Positions 11,938 to 22,621 of a stretch of 64,000 bases of DNA are shown in pieces. Where the stretch lies: assembly GCA_936432065.2 (NCBI GenBank), contig OW386285.2, positions 175,255,984 to 175,319,983 on the forward strand, given 5' to 3'. The notes below the pieces were generated by a model, which worked only from the letters and a program-made list of their open reading frames with translations, made no database searches and was not told where the DNA came from. The position numbers and the translations under genes were made by a program. Every line of letters begins with the position of its first letter. The stretch's first letter is position 1. The DNA is from Rutpela maculata (Eukaryota > Arthropoda > Insecta > Coleoptera > Cerambycidae).

Positions 11938-12850
11938 TGGATGCAGCAATTTTATTATTTTAATTTGTCGTAGATATAATAAGTGCCACCGAGAAGTTTT
12001 TAATTAAATCGGTCCAGCGTAAAAAATTTTAGCAGCGTAAAAAATTTTTCAACGCTGAAATTTTCTGCTCTTTTCCTCATTATCTTCGGTCCTAATAATT
12101 GTATCGCAAAAAAAAAATAGCGAGTGGCTACGAAAAAACTTTCTGATAATTTGTTAATTTGTAAGAAAATAAAAACCACCAAAAATTGCCTTTTTTGACA
12201 ATTTAAGAAATATAACGTAATAATGCATCCATTTTAACGAAAGTTAGAGGGACTATGCACTTTATTGAACTAAACCTTCGCGCCAAATTTTAGCATAAAA
12301 TATTTATTCAGACGGCTAAAATTAAAAAAAGGTTTCGAAATTTTAATAGCTTATTGTTTAAGTGCATCGATTCGTAGAACATTTTTTTTTTTTCAAAATG
12401 TAGGTTTTTACATATATGTGACCCTCCACAGTAAAAGGGGGTACGGAAGTCAAAATAATTTTTTTTTAGATTTCAATATATTATTATTCTACACACATTT
12501 AGGTTTCAGAAAAACCAGTTTTATGGTAAACAATAATTTTCGGTCGGTACCCCCCTTTTACTGTGGAGGGTCAAATATTTTACAATGGTATTATCTTCAT
12601 TTAGACCATTTTTTAAAAAATCTGTTTATAATTTTCAAAATTATAGTTATAAACATATTCAGATAACTGGATTTTCTATCAAACGAAGAACAGGTAACGA
12701 TTATGAAAATAGATGAAATATTTCTTAAAAAAATAATGATCTACTTGCATTTGGGACCGAGATACGTCAGTGTTTGCGTCTCAGTTGCTTATAAATAAGC
12801 AAATTGATATATATGTTCTTAAAATTTGAACTGGTTATTCTTCAATAATA
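11938..12850 (+). repeat. Left arm of long inverted repeat flanking the 8.1-kb transposon
   Basis: It matches 21440-22205 in reverse complement. Shared landmarks are TGCAGCAATTTTATTATTTT at the outer end, AAAAACCACCAAAAATTGCC near 12171, CTTATTGTTTAAGTGCA near 12349, and AATGATCTACTTGCATTTGG near 12734. A small MITE (12419-12573) is inserted in this arm only. The two arms may be the ends of a foldback element into whose loop the CACTA-like transposon inserted, or a second, outer inverted repeat of the same transposon. Confidence 0.7.
12419..12573. mobile_element. 155-bp MITE inside the left arm
   Basis: Near-perfect inverted termini: TGACCCTCCACAGTAAAAGG and its complement ending TGTGGAGGGTCA. 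It is absent from the corresponding place in the right arm (about 21650-21670), which shows an uninterrupted target. The target duplication is unclear. Confidence 0.7.
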
Positions 12851-13899
12851 TTAGTCTCACCTAGTTGAGAACAATCCAGAAGCACAATTGTTAAAAAGGA
12901 TAGAGGCCCGATAGTCGGACTTTTAGCGATTATCCCAAGAAACACAAGAATTTTAATTATAGTTTAATATACGTGTATTCAACAATATTTTGGTAACTTT
13001 TTGGTTATAGTGTATTTATTAAACGTTTCTCGTCAACGTCTATGTTTGAAAACGTGTGATAAACGTGTACGGTATACCATTTTCTGAGGCCACATTATAA
13101 ATTTTGTGTTTTTTTCTGTGTACCTTACTACATAATTGTTTATATTTGTTATTATAAATTTTTTACCAAATAATTATCACTGAAAGTCTAAAGTGAAAAA
13201 AATTAAGTATTTTTGTCGTATACGGTTTTCGTGTTTTATACCAAAATCAACAACTATTATTAAACGTCCGTGACACATGAATAAATTTGGTATTATTTAC
13301 AAGTAAAATATTTAAAGGTTGCTGTTTTTATACAATTTGCCAAACCTTTCGGCGATGGCAACAAAAAAAAAGACAATTAACAGTTAGTGTCGGTAAATTG
13401 AAATAATTTCAGTATTTCGTAGAACTATAATTTTAATATTTAATTAACGTACATATTCAATAAATAGTTCTACTTCCAATAAACGTTTACAGTAGTCATT
13501 AAATCACCGCAGCACCAGCGCCACCAGCTGAGCCGCGAGTGATTTTGGAAGTACTTGCCGGCTCTCGCCTCGTCTTACGTCCTACGTTGCCAGGTCTGGG
13601 AAAATTACCCATGCAGACATATGGCGATTGTCGGTCAGTACTGGGAACCAAGGAAAAACTCATAATCATGTGGATTTTGGGGATTTTCCTTCATCCGCCA
13701 TGTTACATAAAACAAGAACCGTAATAACTTTTTAATAACGAAATGTAGAACCTATTGTTTTTATTTTGTATTTTAAAAAATTATTTATCTTATATGCTTT
13801 ATTTTTTATGAAATAACTTAAGTTTAAAAACAATTAGCTCTTCGGCTTATATTTATGTAAAAAAGAAATTGGGAACTTTTTATCCAAAGCGATAACTTT

Positions 13900-14040
13900 T
13901 TCCTAGGAATTTAGGTCTGTGCACCTGACAACACTGCTTAGGTCTGTGATTTCAGAACGGGGAATATGGTGGAATTGGTGGACGTGGTTCTATTGTTTTG
14001 CCGGTTTATGTTTTTTTGTGAATAATCGTCAATATAAGGT
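13900..14040 (+). promoter_or_regulatory. Candidate 5' leader exon with splice donor
   Basis: This short, GC-richer block in AT-rich surroundings ends with a strong donor, AAG|GTAAGAAT (GT at 14039). Matching acceptors lie just upstream of both genes: TTTATTCAAG (ending about 15860) before the transposase ATG, and TTTATTCAG (ending 18164) before the DUF4806 ATG. This suggests one promoter and alternative splicing of one leader, as in plant En/Spm. No TATA box was assigned; this is inference. Confidence 0.35.
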
Positions 14041-14669
14041 AAGAATATCTATTTTTTAGCTTTAATCCCAATTTATTTAAACATAATGGGTGCTTGTATC
14101 CGCCCATCTTTTATTTAGTATAAACCTTTTCGAATCCTGATTTTGGTTACATTATATTTGTGATATCCGGTATTAGGTACGATGACAACTTTATTAGCGG
14201 GTTAGCAAAGGTAAAACAAGTGGGCGACTGGGACCTAATACTTATTACCCATAACCTCTATTAATAGGGAGTAGAAATTATAGTTGAATAAACGTTTAAT
14301 AATACTACTACCTAATACTATACCACCACCTGTTGATAAAGTGGAAATAATAGTTGAATAAACGTTTAATATTTGTTAACATGCTAATATCATCCAAATA
14401 ACTTTATTTTTTGTTGGTAAAAATGTAGCAGGGTTATTCAAATTAGAGACTCACAATGGGATTTCACAAACGCAGCTAGTAAAAGATACGGGTTTGGTTA
14501 AATTCGAGCAAAGTTGCGTGATATTAATGCGGCGTGAAAATACTTGAAAAAATAATTTTGGTTTTTGAGATTTTAAAAATTTAATTTTTGCATTTTCATT
14601 TTTATTTGTTTCTCCTCTTGCCGCATAAGGCAGCTTAAAACAAATGTTGCATTTACACAGCGGTTTTTT

Positions 14670-15655
14670 ATACTTTACATCGTGACGGCGAGAAAATATT
14701 AAGTTGACGTTTCGTCTTTGAAGGGCCATTATCTAATTTCTTATTTTCAATACGGCCCTGTTCATATTTTGTGGTTTTTGTTACAGTTTGTTGTCCCAAA
14801 TACGACGATATCTAAGATTCGATGTTTCGTAGTAGCTAAAATCGTCTTCAAGGAAAGTTATGTTATTTCAACGATTTCCAGGAGTTTGGCACAAAACAAA
14901 TGGAAAGTGGGTCCCAGTCGATTTGTCTGAAAATTCAGTATGTTATAGTTCTCGACTTTCTGAAAAATTTTCATGGGCCCAACTCGATCCTATATCCGGT
15001 ATCCGAGATACAACTATAAATTCTTGTAAAATTCTGTATCTTATCGAATTTTTAAAGTCAAAGGAGCAATTTCGGAAAGTTTTTCAATTAAAGTTTTTTG
15101 ATCAGGAAGACACATACTTTATGTAAAAAATGTTTTAGCCAATTTGACCGAATATTTTTCACTTGTTATTTTCATATAGATTTCCTGGCGCCTTCGCCAA
15201 CATTTTCCAAAGTTCAATTTTTTTCTACGCTATTTTTATTAAAACAACAAATGTTTTTAGTGCGAAATATTATAAAGGGCTATTAGAACGTATTACAATA
15301 TAAAATGTATAAAAAAAATCATGAATTCGAAATCTTTTTAATTGTACAAGAGATCATTCTTGTACATTTCTTGAGCTGTATCTCGGGAACTAGACATAGG
15401 ATCGAGTTGGGCCCATGAAAACTATTGTTCAAAATATCGAGAACTATAACATACTGAATTTTCAGACAAATCGACTGGACCCACTTTCCATTTGTTTTGT
15501 CCGGGTTTCTTTAGCAATGTTAAACCAGTACGTCGAATTTAAGATCACAAACCGTAACAAAAAACCACAGGACCGTTTTGAAAATAAGAAAGATGATGGC
15601 GAAGAGACGAAACGTCAAATTATTATATTCTCACTGCCATGTAAATGTGTAGTTT
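14670..15655. mobile_element. Foldback element inside the presumed leader intron
   Basis: The left arm (about 14672-15015) and right arm (about 15372-15650) are inverted repeats. Shared blocks are GACGTTTCGTCT, AAACAAATGGAAAGTGGGTC, CAGTATGTTATAGTTCTCGA and CATGGGCCCAACTCGATCCT. The left arm has about 60 extra bases near 14810-14870. A diverged relative of the GGGTCCCAGTC block appears at 51029. Several short ORFs here are by-products of the arms. As an intron insertion it need not disrupt the transposase. Confidence 0.7.
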
Positions 15656-15907
15656 GTATATGACTAGAGCAGAAACAAATTAAAACGATAATATCTGTAT
15701 CTCTTAACATTTACGAAATCTTAATGGTGAGAATCGAATTTGAATAAGCCTGTATACATACAATGAAGTAGTAACGTAAAGAAGCAAAAGCAGCAAAAAT
15801 ATAAACTTAATGCATTGACATTTTTAAATAACATTTATTTTAACACAACTTTTATTCAAGGTACCTACCTGTTGTCCAATAATTAATGCTGGAAACTAAT
15901 AATAATA

Positions 15908-18070
15908 ATGCCAAAAATTATTTCAAGTCGTCATCTTCGAAGAAAAATAGCAATCTCTTATCAAAAAACTCTCAATAAAATTTCTCTTGAATCTATTAAT
16001 CAAACAATTGCTGAAGGATGTGTTTCTGAAAAACAGGTTTTTGAACCATTACATGCAAACTGTATTATTGATAAAACTATTACAACAGATTACGAATGTT
16101 CTACATTTGTAAACTCTGATCGTGAGACAACTGGGTCTAATAATGATGCCGTTTCAACATTTGTAGCTAGTCCAGTTCTAAGTAATAGTACAGTTTTAAA
16201 TAATATTGACACCCAAACAAATTATGACATTTCTTATTTTGACCCAACATATGAAAGTAGTGAGACCCCAAATATTAATGTAAATATAGCTTCTGATAAT
16301 AGTAACATACATTGCACTAAAGAGAACGATGAAAGTGACTTTAAAGAAAATTTAAAGTTATGGGCGTTACGTAATGGCGTTACCCACCACTGCCTTAGCG
16401 AGTTAATAGGTCTAATTAAACCTAAATATCCATTTCTTAAGAACGATCCTAGGACACTGCTTGGAACTCCAAGAAGTGTTTTAAATATCATCAAACTAAA
16501 TAATGGAGAAATGATTTATTTTGGTATTAAGAAGAATTTATTTGATAAACTGGCAACTGAAGAGTTTCACAGTATTGGCCATGAGCTTAATATATTTATT
16601 AATATAGATGGAATTCCTATCTATAATAGTAGTGCGTTAGAATTTTGGCCAATACTCTTGCGTTGTACAAATTTTAAAAACAATGAATCGCTTTTCGTTA
16701 CTGCGATTTTCTCTGGTGTAGGAAAACCTAATCCTTTGTCAGATTTTTTAAAGCCGTTTGTAGATGAATGTCAAGTGCTTATAGATGAAGGTATTGAATT
16801 TAAAGAAAAAAAAATTAAGATTAAGTTGGAGGCTTTCTGCTGTGATGCTCCTGCCCGGGCATACCTAAAGCAAGTCGTTGGTCATAATGGCAAACAGGGC
16901 TGTGAAAGGTGTGAAATCGTAAGTGTATATTCTACAGAAGAAAAAAAAAGATTTTATCCAGTTAATCTCAAAGCAAAATTAAGATCAGACCAAGATTTTT
17001 GTCATGATACGACTAATGAACACATAAAGGGTCACTCACCTCTTGTTGATCTTGGTATAGGATTGGTTTCAAGTTTTGTACTTGATCCAATGCACCTTAT
17101 TTATTTGGGAGTTATGCGAAGGTTAATAATGTATTGGTTAGAAGGCAAACGACCAATAAAAATGTCCAAAGCTGCTGTCCTCGATATAAATAATCAAATA
17201 TGTTCTTTTCAAAAGTACATTCCTTCTGAATTTGGCAGAAAAATACGAACCTTCAAAGACATAAAACGATGGAAGGCTGTAGAATATCGTTTTTTTTTGT
17301 TATATTGCGGCATTTTAGTATTACGAAATAATCTTAACTCGCCCATGTACAGGCATTTTTTATTGTTGCATGTTGCAGTTTATATATTAAGCAGCCAAAC
17401 TTTAATCAATAAATACTTTAGTGTTGCCAAAAAATGCATCCAAAAATTTGTTACCAAATCTCCCGAGGTTTATGACAAGTTCTTTGTCGTTTTTAACGTT
17501 CATTCTTTATTACATATATGCGATGATGTTGCAGCATATGGCCCGTTAGAAAAATATAGCTGCTTTCGATTTGAAAGTTATTTGGGAAGAATAAAAAGGA
17601 AGGTTAGAGGTAAAAAATTACCACTGGCTCAAATCCATAATAGGATAATTGAGCTATCAAAAGTTTTTAATAAACCACAGGAATACCTTTGTCGAAATAG
17701 TTTTATTCCTTGTGGAATCACAAATAAAAATTCGGATGATTATTTCTTCTGCAAAAAACTAGTTATTTCTTCAACATGTACGATTTCAATTCGAAAACCA
17801 GACAATATTGTCCGAGTGGGTGATAAAGTTTTTATCATTAAAACCATCTGTAAGGTAAATGGAAAATACAAATGTACAGGACAGTATTTTAAATATAAAG
17901 AAGATATTTATGTTTATCCTATTAAGTCATCAGAATTAGGCATCTATTATGTGAGTGGACAAGGCATTTATAATATTATTCTTGCAAGCGATATTTTACA
18001 CAAATATGTGGCTTTGCCGTACAAAAATGGATTTATCGCAGTTCCAGTCAATCACGAAATAAAATTCTAA
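15908..18070 (+). CDS. tnp2-type (CACTA/CMC superfamily) transposase, 720 aa
   Basis: Intact single-exon ORF, the presumed DDE transposase of the surrounding DNA transposon; it would bind the element's ends in the nucleus and cut them. The first 140 residues are polar and unrecognised. From about residue 220 the CMC signature is visible: INIDGIPIY (D234) with FWPIL; CCDAPARAY (D313) followed by GHNGKQGCERC (C332, C335); DPMHLIYLGV (H396); and YSCFRFESYLG (E556), the likely last acidic residue. The catalytic assignment follows the known D-D-E with C2C/H pattern and is inference. The ATG is the first in the frame and lies about 47 bases after a good acceptor near 15860. The gene ends 104 bases before the DUF4806 gene on the same strand. 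No stop or frameshift is seen, so the protein could be active. The alternative is a domesticated gene, but the flanking termini argue for a transposon. Confidence 0.85.
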   Translation: MPKIISSRHLRRKIAISYQKTLNKISLESINQTIAEGCVSEKQVFEPLHANCIIDKTITTDYECSTFVNSDRETTGSNNDAVSTFVASPVLSNSTVLNNIDTQTNYDISYFDPTYESSETPNINVNIASDNSNIHCTKENDESDFKENLKLWALRNGVTHHCLSELIGLIKPKYPFLKNDPRTLLGTPRSVLNIIKLNNGEMIYFGIKKNLFDKLATEEFHSIGHELNIFINIDGIPIYNSSALEFWPILLRCTNFKNNESLFVTAIFSGVGKPNPLSDFLKPFVDECQVLIDEGIEFKEKKIKIKLEAFCCDAPARAYLKQVVGHNGKQGCERCEIVSVYSTEEKKRFYPVNLKAKLRSDQDFCHDTTNEHIKGHSPLVDLGIGLVSSFVLDPMHLIYLGVMRRLIMYWLEGKRPIKMSKAAVLDINNQICSFQKYIPSEFGRKIRTFKDIKRWKAVEYRFFLLYCGILVLRNNLNSPMYRHFLLLHVAVYILSSQTLINKYFSVAKKCIQKFVTKSPEVYDKFFVVFNVHSLLHICDDVAAYGPLEKYSCFRFESYLGRIKRKVRGKKLPLAQIHNRIIELSKVFNKPQEYLCRNSFIPCGITNKNSDDYFFCKKLVISSTCTISIRKPDNIVRVGDKVFIIKTICKVNGKYKCTGQYFKYKEDIYVYPIKSSELGIYYVSGQGIYNIILASDILHKYVALPYKNGFIAVPVNHEIKF

Positions 18071-18174
18071 TTGTAAAGTTCTTGTTTCAATTACCTACAG
18101 TTTATGCTAAACACATTCTTCAGCAATTTTTTTTTAACTTTATTACTATTAATAATTTATTCAGATAATATAAA

Positions 18175-20023
18175 ATGTTTGCTGTTGTTGAATTTTCTAA
18201 CAACAAAAAAGAGTATTCTGTTGTGCCCTTGATTTGGCTGACAGATAACCAGTCAGAATGTCTGTGGCCTATGCACATACATTCCCAGAAGCACCTTGAC
18301 GCTATGATTGAAGGGTTAAGCCTGCCAAAAGATTCCTGGGGTCGTTATCCTATACGAAAAATCCATGCTACTAAAGGTATTTTGCGCTTGTTAAATGTTT
18401 TATCGCTTTTTTGAGTTATTAATTTTATTTTAGGAACATACGTAGAAGCTTACAACGCCTTGCAAGCTGTAATAACAGAAAGCAGCGGCAGTGACTTTGA
18501 ACGACGTGAAAACACCATGCAGATAATAGAACAATTGAATGATGGGGGCCAAAACTCACAAAGTGTTGAAAACCTTTTTCATAATTCCGAAAAGCAAAAA
18601 GAAAAGGATATTGTTAAAAAACCAAATCCACACACAGAGGAAATAGATGACATCGAGGTTGGAAATGATTACCAAGACACATCAAGGAAGATAGAAAGTA
18701 GAAAATCAAAACGCCAGACAACGCGCACAATAGGAATTTATCAATATTCCTCAGATTCTGATAATAACCAGACTGCTAGCCCTCTCTCTCACCAAAGAAA
18801 GAAAAACAAAAGGAATTATTCTCCTCTTTCTTTTAATGACAACAGTGATATAGATTCGGAAGATGTCCGATTTACAAAGGCTCCTCAAGAAACCCCATCG
18901 ACCGTTTCCTCTGCATTCATGTAAGTTGTTTCTTTAAACAGTCAGTAATTTATCATATATATGTTCATGTTAAAATTTCTGTTGAATGTCAAGATACACA
19001 TAACTACATTTACTTTGAATTGCAGGTCCCATAATTCAGAGCGAAAGGAAAAATCCCAAAATTTGGTTACTCCATCATCACCGTTTCCACGTATGCCATT
19101 GTATAAAAACAGTACTGTAAATGAAACGTACGTATGCTTTTTTAATTCTTAGTGTTACTGTGTATATAGCATAACTTTTATTGCAGTGGAAATTATTCTC
19201 CCATCAGGTCAAGTCCTAATATCCAGAGAAATATCCAGACTATGACAAATGCCGCTAGCAGCAGTAACGGGCAGCAGTTAGACGTATGGCAGCAAAATGT
19301 GACCCAGGACTTAGAAAAAATAAAAACAACACTTGACCAGCAATCTGCATTTTTGTCTCAAATTTGGCAAGCCATACAGGTGAAAAATATTCAGGCGTTG
19401 CAGCGCCCTGCAGATTTACCTGAATTTCCAGTAAACAGGAAATCTCATTTTGGCGAACTTGAAGATTGGCTGGACAAAGATCAAAATTTTATATATATGG
19501 TAGATCTTGTTTAGTTGTTTATTAATTAAAGCTGTTTTTAACGATTGATCGTTTTTTAGAGGACCCGTCTAGCATCTGTTGGAGGAACCACTGTAAGAGC
19601 TTGTGTAATGAACATGATGAAATATCTCCTAACTAATAAATTGGGTATGGCATTTAACTGGGCCGGTAGTGCCCCGAAAACTGCCAATCAATCTAAGAAA
19701 TACCCTTTTAAAGAAACAAATGCATACAAGGCAATTAATGGTGAGTTATAAATTATATTTTGCTTTTATAATTAACATGAATGTAATCAATTTTTCACAT
19801 GTTACTTTGACAAAAAATCACAGTTTATGAAAAGCATTTTTTTTAACAGGCTGTGCTGTAGTTATTTTTTTTTTTTTTTGCAGAAGCTGTCAAGATAGCC
19901 TTTCAGGGCAAAGAGCAAGGAAAGGCAATATTTGGGGAAACAACGGATAAAGCCATTAATCAAGCATGCCAAGATTGGCTAAAACAAGCGAAGCATAGAT
20001 ACGAAAAGTCTCAAAAGCAGTAG
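18175..20023 (+). CDS. DUF4806-domain protein, six exons, about 474 aa
   Basis: The six exons read in one consistent frame: 18175-18376, 18434-18920, 19026-19127, 19187-19499, 19560-19740 and 19884-20023. All introns are GT-AG with pyrimidine-rich acceptors. The protein starts with a compact domain (residues 1-70, FAVVEFSNNKKEYSVVPLIW) often found at the N-terminus of insect DUF4806 proteins. A charged, low-complexity region follows (70-280), then a short helical stretch (about 290-320). The C-terminal DUF4806 domain (about 345-455) includes RLASVGGTTVRACVMNMM and FNWAGSAPK. Such proteins commonly accompany tnp2-type transposases in insect transposons. Their function is not established; a tnpA-like DNA-binding accessory role is a guess. 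Exon 1 is preceded by an acceptor-like TTTATTCAG (ends 18164), so the ATG may be reached by splicing from an upstream leader. Nothing looks broken. Confidence 0.75.
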
Positions 20024-20530
20024 ACATTCGTATTGTAGGGGAAATTGGGGTAATAAGTTTTAAAAAAGTGAGTGATGCATTATTAAAATGCTAATTAAAA
20101 AATTAGCCTCACATATTACAGCATCTCTCATCATATCTTTTATTTTGATTTTTTGCTACAAAAGAAATATTTTTTTAACGGTTAATTAAATTATGGATCC
20201 CTAATTTATTTTTAATATAAAATACATAAACATTGAGTTAGGTTACTATTTTTTTTTTGGTGTCGTAACCTTTAGATTTTTTTATATTTTATTCTTTGTA
20301 TTTTTACCTCATGTTTTACCCCAGCCTCCCCTACCTATTAAAAAATATTAAAAAATTTGTATTCTTTTGTTTCTACATTTTTAACATTCTATTGTACGTA
20401 CTTATCAAAAATAAATGTTTTTTATACTTTTATGTTTACATTCTAACGTTTTATTTATTTTAACCTATACCCATTTTAGATTAAAACATTTGCATTTGGA
20501 TGACGTTTATAATTTATATACTGTGTATAC
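20024..20530 (+). other. 3' untranslated/subterminal region of the transposon
   Basis: AT-rich, with candidate AATAAA signals near 20411. No further gene is seen before the subterminal repeats. Confidence 0.4.
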
Positions 20531-20698
20531 AGTAAGTATATTATACTATATTTCAAAGTTAAGTAAGTACGTTAAATAACCATTTTCAATTATTATTGAA
20601 AAAACGTACCTTAAAGTAAGTATATTATACTATATTTCAAAGTTAAATAAGTACGTTAAATAACCATTTTCAATTATTATTGAAAAAACGTACCTTAA
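20531..20698. repeat. 84-bp tandem duplication
   Basis: AGTAAGTATATTATACTATA begins at 20531 and again at 20615. The two units are nearly identical and lie in the 3' subterminal zone of the CACTA-like element. Confidence 0.9.
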
Positions 20699-21080
20699 AG
20701 ACATTTATAATTCTTACTTTTTATACTATATAATAACCATTTTTTGTCAAAGGTTAATTAAATTGTTTCGTAAACATTAATAAGTGGTGTTTGGTATACT
20801 ACATTTAAGCGTCGAATGGATACCAAATATCTTCATTTCTTATCAAAGATTATTAAACATAAATTGTGAACGTTGATATGGTTCTGCTGTATACTGTATT
20901 TAAACATTGCTGAAGCGGACATTTTGTCCTTTATTAGAGGTTGACTAACAACCATAGTTATACTTGCGGTATTAACGAAAATTTGACGTTTATTAAACCA
21001 TTTTGTGTTTATTGGGATGTTAGAAATCCGAAAATCGCCAAATAGCTCTAAAGGTTATATTATGGTTTTACAGATCATAC

Positions 21081-21160
21081 TTCAGTCGTAAGATAGTTCA
21101 GTGTGTGAGACGACCAGCACTTTTTTCTGGTTCAAATCCTAAGTCCGATTTTTTTTTTAT
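21081..21160 (+). mobile_element. tRNA-derived, SINE-head-like sequence
   Basis: GATAGTTCAGTGTGTGAG (21092-21109) fits a Pol III A box and GGTTCAAATCC (21129-21139) is a perfect B box. They are followed by CCGA and a T-run (about 21149-21158) that could terminate Pol III. The anticodon/variable region is too short and the acceptor stem does not pair, so this is not a functional tRNA. It lies just outside the right end of the CACTA-like element, inside the inverted arms. Confidence 0.45.
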
Positions 21161-21439
21161 TGTATCAGTAGAATTAAAAGTTACAAAGCTGTGTACATAG
21201 ACATAAGAATAACTGTTCAGGTTAAGTTTCTTTTCCCTTCCGCGACAAAAATGAATAAGAAAGTAAAACAAAATTGACTATGTGTGTTATAATCTCAAAG
21301 CCGCTTTATTCGATGTAATTCTAAAAATTGTAGTTTTGACTCATTTTCAAACAGCAGATACAAAAACGTAAGCATCGAAAAATCGAAAAACAATCAGTCC
21401 AAATTTCTAGAAAAAATATCGATTTGTTTATTTATAAGT

Positions 21440-22205
21440 AACCTAAGCACAAAAACTGACGTTTCTCGGCCCCAAATGCAAGTAGATCATTAATGTTTTT
21501 TAAAAAACGTTATTTTCATAATTCGTTTTCCGATTTTGGTTTCATAGAAAATCCAGAGTTATTTGAATTTGTTTACAACTGTAACTTGGAAATAATAAAT
21601 AAATTTCAAGAAAAAACGGTTTAAGTGAGGATTCTTTTTTCTTAACACTGTTGGAAAATACATGTAAAAACCTACATTTTGAACAAAAAGTTACCGCACA
21701 CGAGTCACTGCACTTAAACAATAAGCGATAAAAATTTCGAAATTATTATTGGTTTTTAGCCGTTTGAGCTTTGTTCAAAAATATTTATTTTGCGCTAAAA
21801 TTTAGCACAGGTTTAGTTCAATAAAAGGCTTAGTTCCACGGACTTTCGTTAAAATTGATGCATTATTATGTTATATTTATTAAATTATTATCAAAAAAGG
21901 CAATTTTTGGTGGTTTTTATTTTTTTACTAATAATTAATAAACTATCATCTAGTTTTTGCATAGGCTTAGTCTTATTCAAGATTTTGTTGCGAATAATTC
22001 GCTATTTTTATTTTTACGATACGCTTACTAGAACCGGAGATACTAATGAAACTAACAGCAAATTTCAGTGTTAAACATAGGTAAATTGTTAAAATATTAC
22101 AAGAAGCAATGGACCGATTTAATCCAAAACTGCTCAAAGCACTTGTCATTATACATAAAACAAATTAAAATAATAAAATTCCTGCAGCCAAACAGTTTCA
22201 TTCAA
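21440..22205 (-). repeat. Right arm of long inverted repeat flanking the 8.1-kb transposon
   Basis: Reverse complement of 11938-12850, without the MITE found in that arm. The outer end is AATAAAATTCCTGCAG near 22187. The short ORF at 21868-22074 is not conserved in the other arm and is not a gene. Confidence 0.7.
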
Positions 22206-22530
22206 AATTTATTTTCACTCCACTAATAGTGGAGTGTTCTTAGACGAAAAAAGTAAGTTATTAGAAAATCGATTGGATTTGAATGAATTTCCCTGAAAAC
22301 TTTTTTAATGGCTTTCTATAATCAAATATGAAGTTTTCTACTACTTTTCCTTGTCCGCAATACATATAAAATAAATATTGTCAATTTCCTTTCAAATAGA
22401 ATTTCTTCAAATAAAATTAATTAAAAATTTGAAAATAAAATAAGTACATGTTTTATTTTGTTATTTGTTCTCACCCCACTATCTAGAGAAAATACACACC
22501 TATAAGATAATACTTATTTAACAAACAAAT
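22206..22530. other. Spacer with short stem-loops
   Basis: It contains a small perfect palindrome, ACTCCACTAATAGTGGAGT (22217-22235), whose CCACTA/TAGTGG core recalls other element ends in the window. No gene is seen. Confidence 0.35.
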
Positions 22531-22532
22531 AT

Positions 22533-22621
22533 GTTAATGAGAGCGATTAATAAATTGAGACATTTAACGTGCGAGCGCTAGCGAGTGCATTATTTGTCGA
22601 GATTATTAATCGCCGATTAAC
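22533..22621. repeat. Long hairpin with GCGAGCGCTAGCGAGTGC loop
   Basis: The outer stem is GCGATTAATAA against TTATTAATCGC, with GTTAAT/ATTAAC outside it. The GC-rich loop (22571-22588) is itself almost palindromic around GCGCTAGC. Its organisation resembles the hairpins at 7588-7710 and 48878-48973; it probably marks the end of a mobile element. Confidence 0.6.

Larger units (their letters stand above)
12934..21016 (+). mobile_element. CACTA/EnSpm-like DNA transposon, apparently complete
   Basis: Inverted termini CCCAAGAAACACAA (12934) and TTTGTGTTTATTGGG (ending 21016) are flanked by AT on both sides, a possible 2-bp target duplication. Inside lie a long tnp2-type transposase ORF and a spliced DUF4806 gene, both on the plus strand. 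The subterminal zones (about 12960-13500, 14280-14360, 20500-21000) repeat ATTAAACGT/ACGTTTAT and GGTATAC-type motifs, in keeping with the subterminal transposase-binding repeats of CACTA elements. A foldback element (14670-15655) has inserted between the presumed leader exon and the transposase ORF. Total length is about 8.1 kb. The termini resemble those of the decayed element at 23297-38985 (CCCACTAAACAA), which supports the boundary call. Unresolved: whether the long outer arms (11938-12850, 21440-22205) belong to the same element. Confidence 0.65.

Noticed and set aside
13539..13724. 61-aa ORF in a GC-richer block of the transposon
   Set aside because: No domain or splice-site support; it may be part of the leader or subterminal region instead.
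14451..15663. Series of 62-92-aa ORFs upstream of the transposase
   Set aside because: They lie in the two arms of a palindromic insertion and do not correspond between arms.
21081..21160. Functional tRNA gene
   Set aside because: A and B boxes are present, but acceptor and anticodon stems do not form and the variable region is missing.
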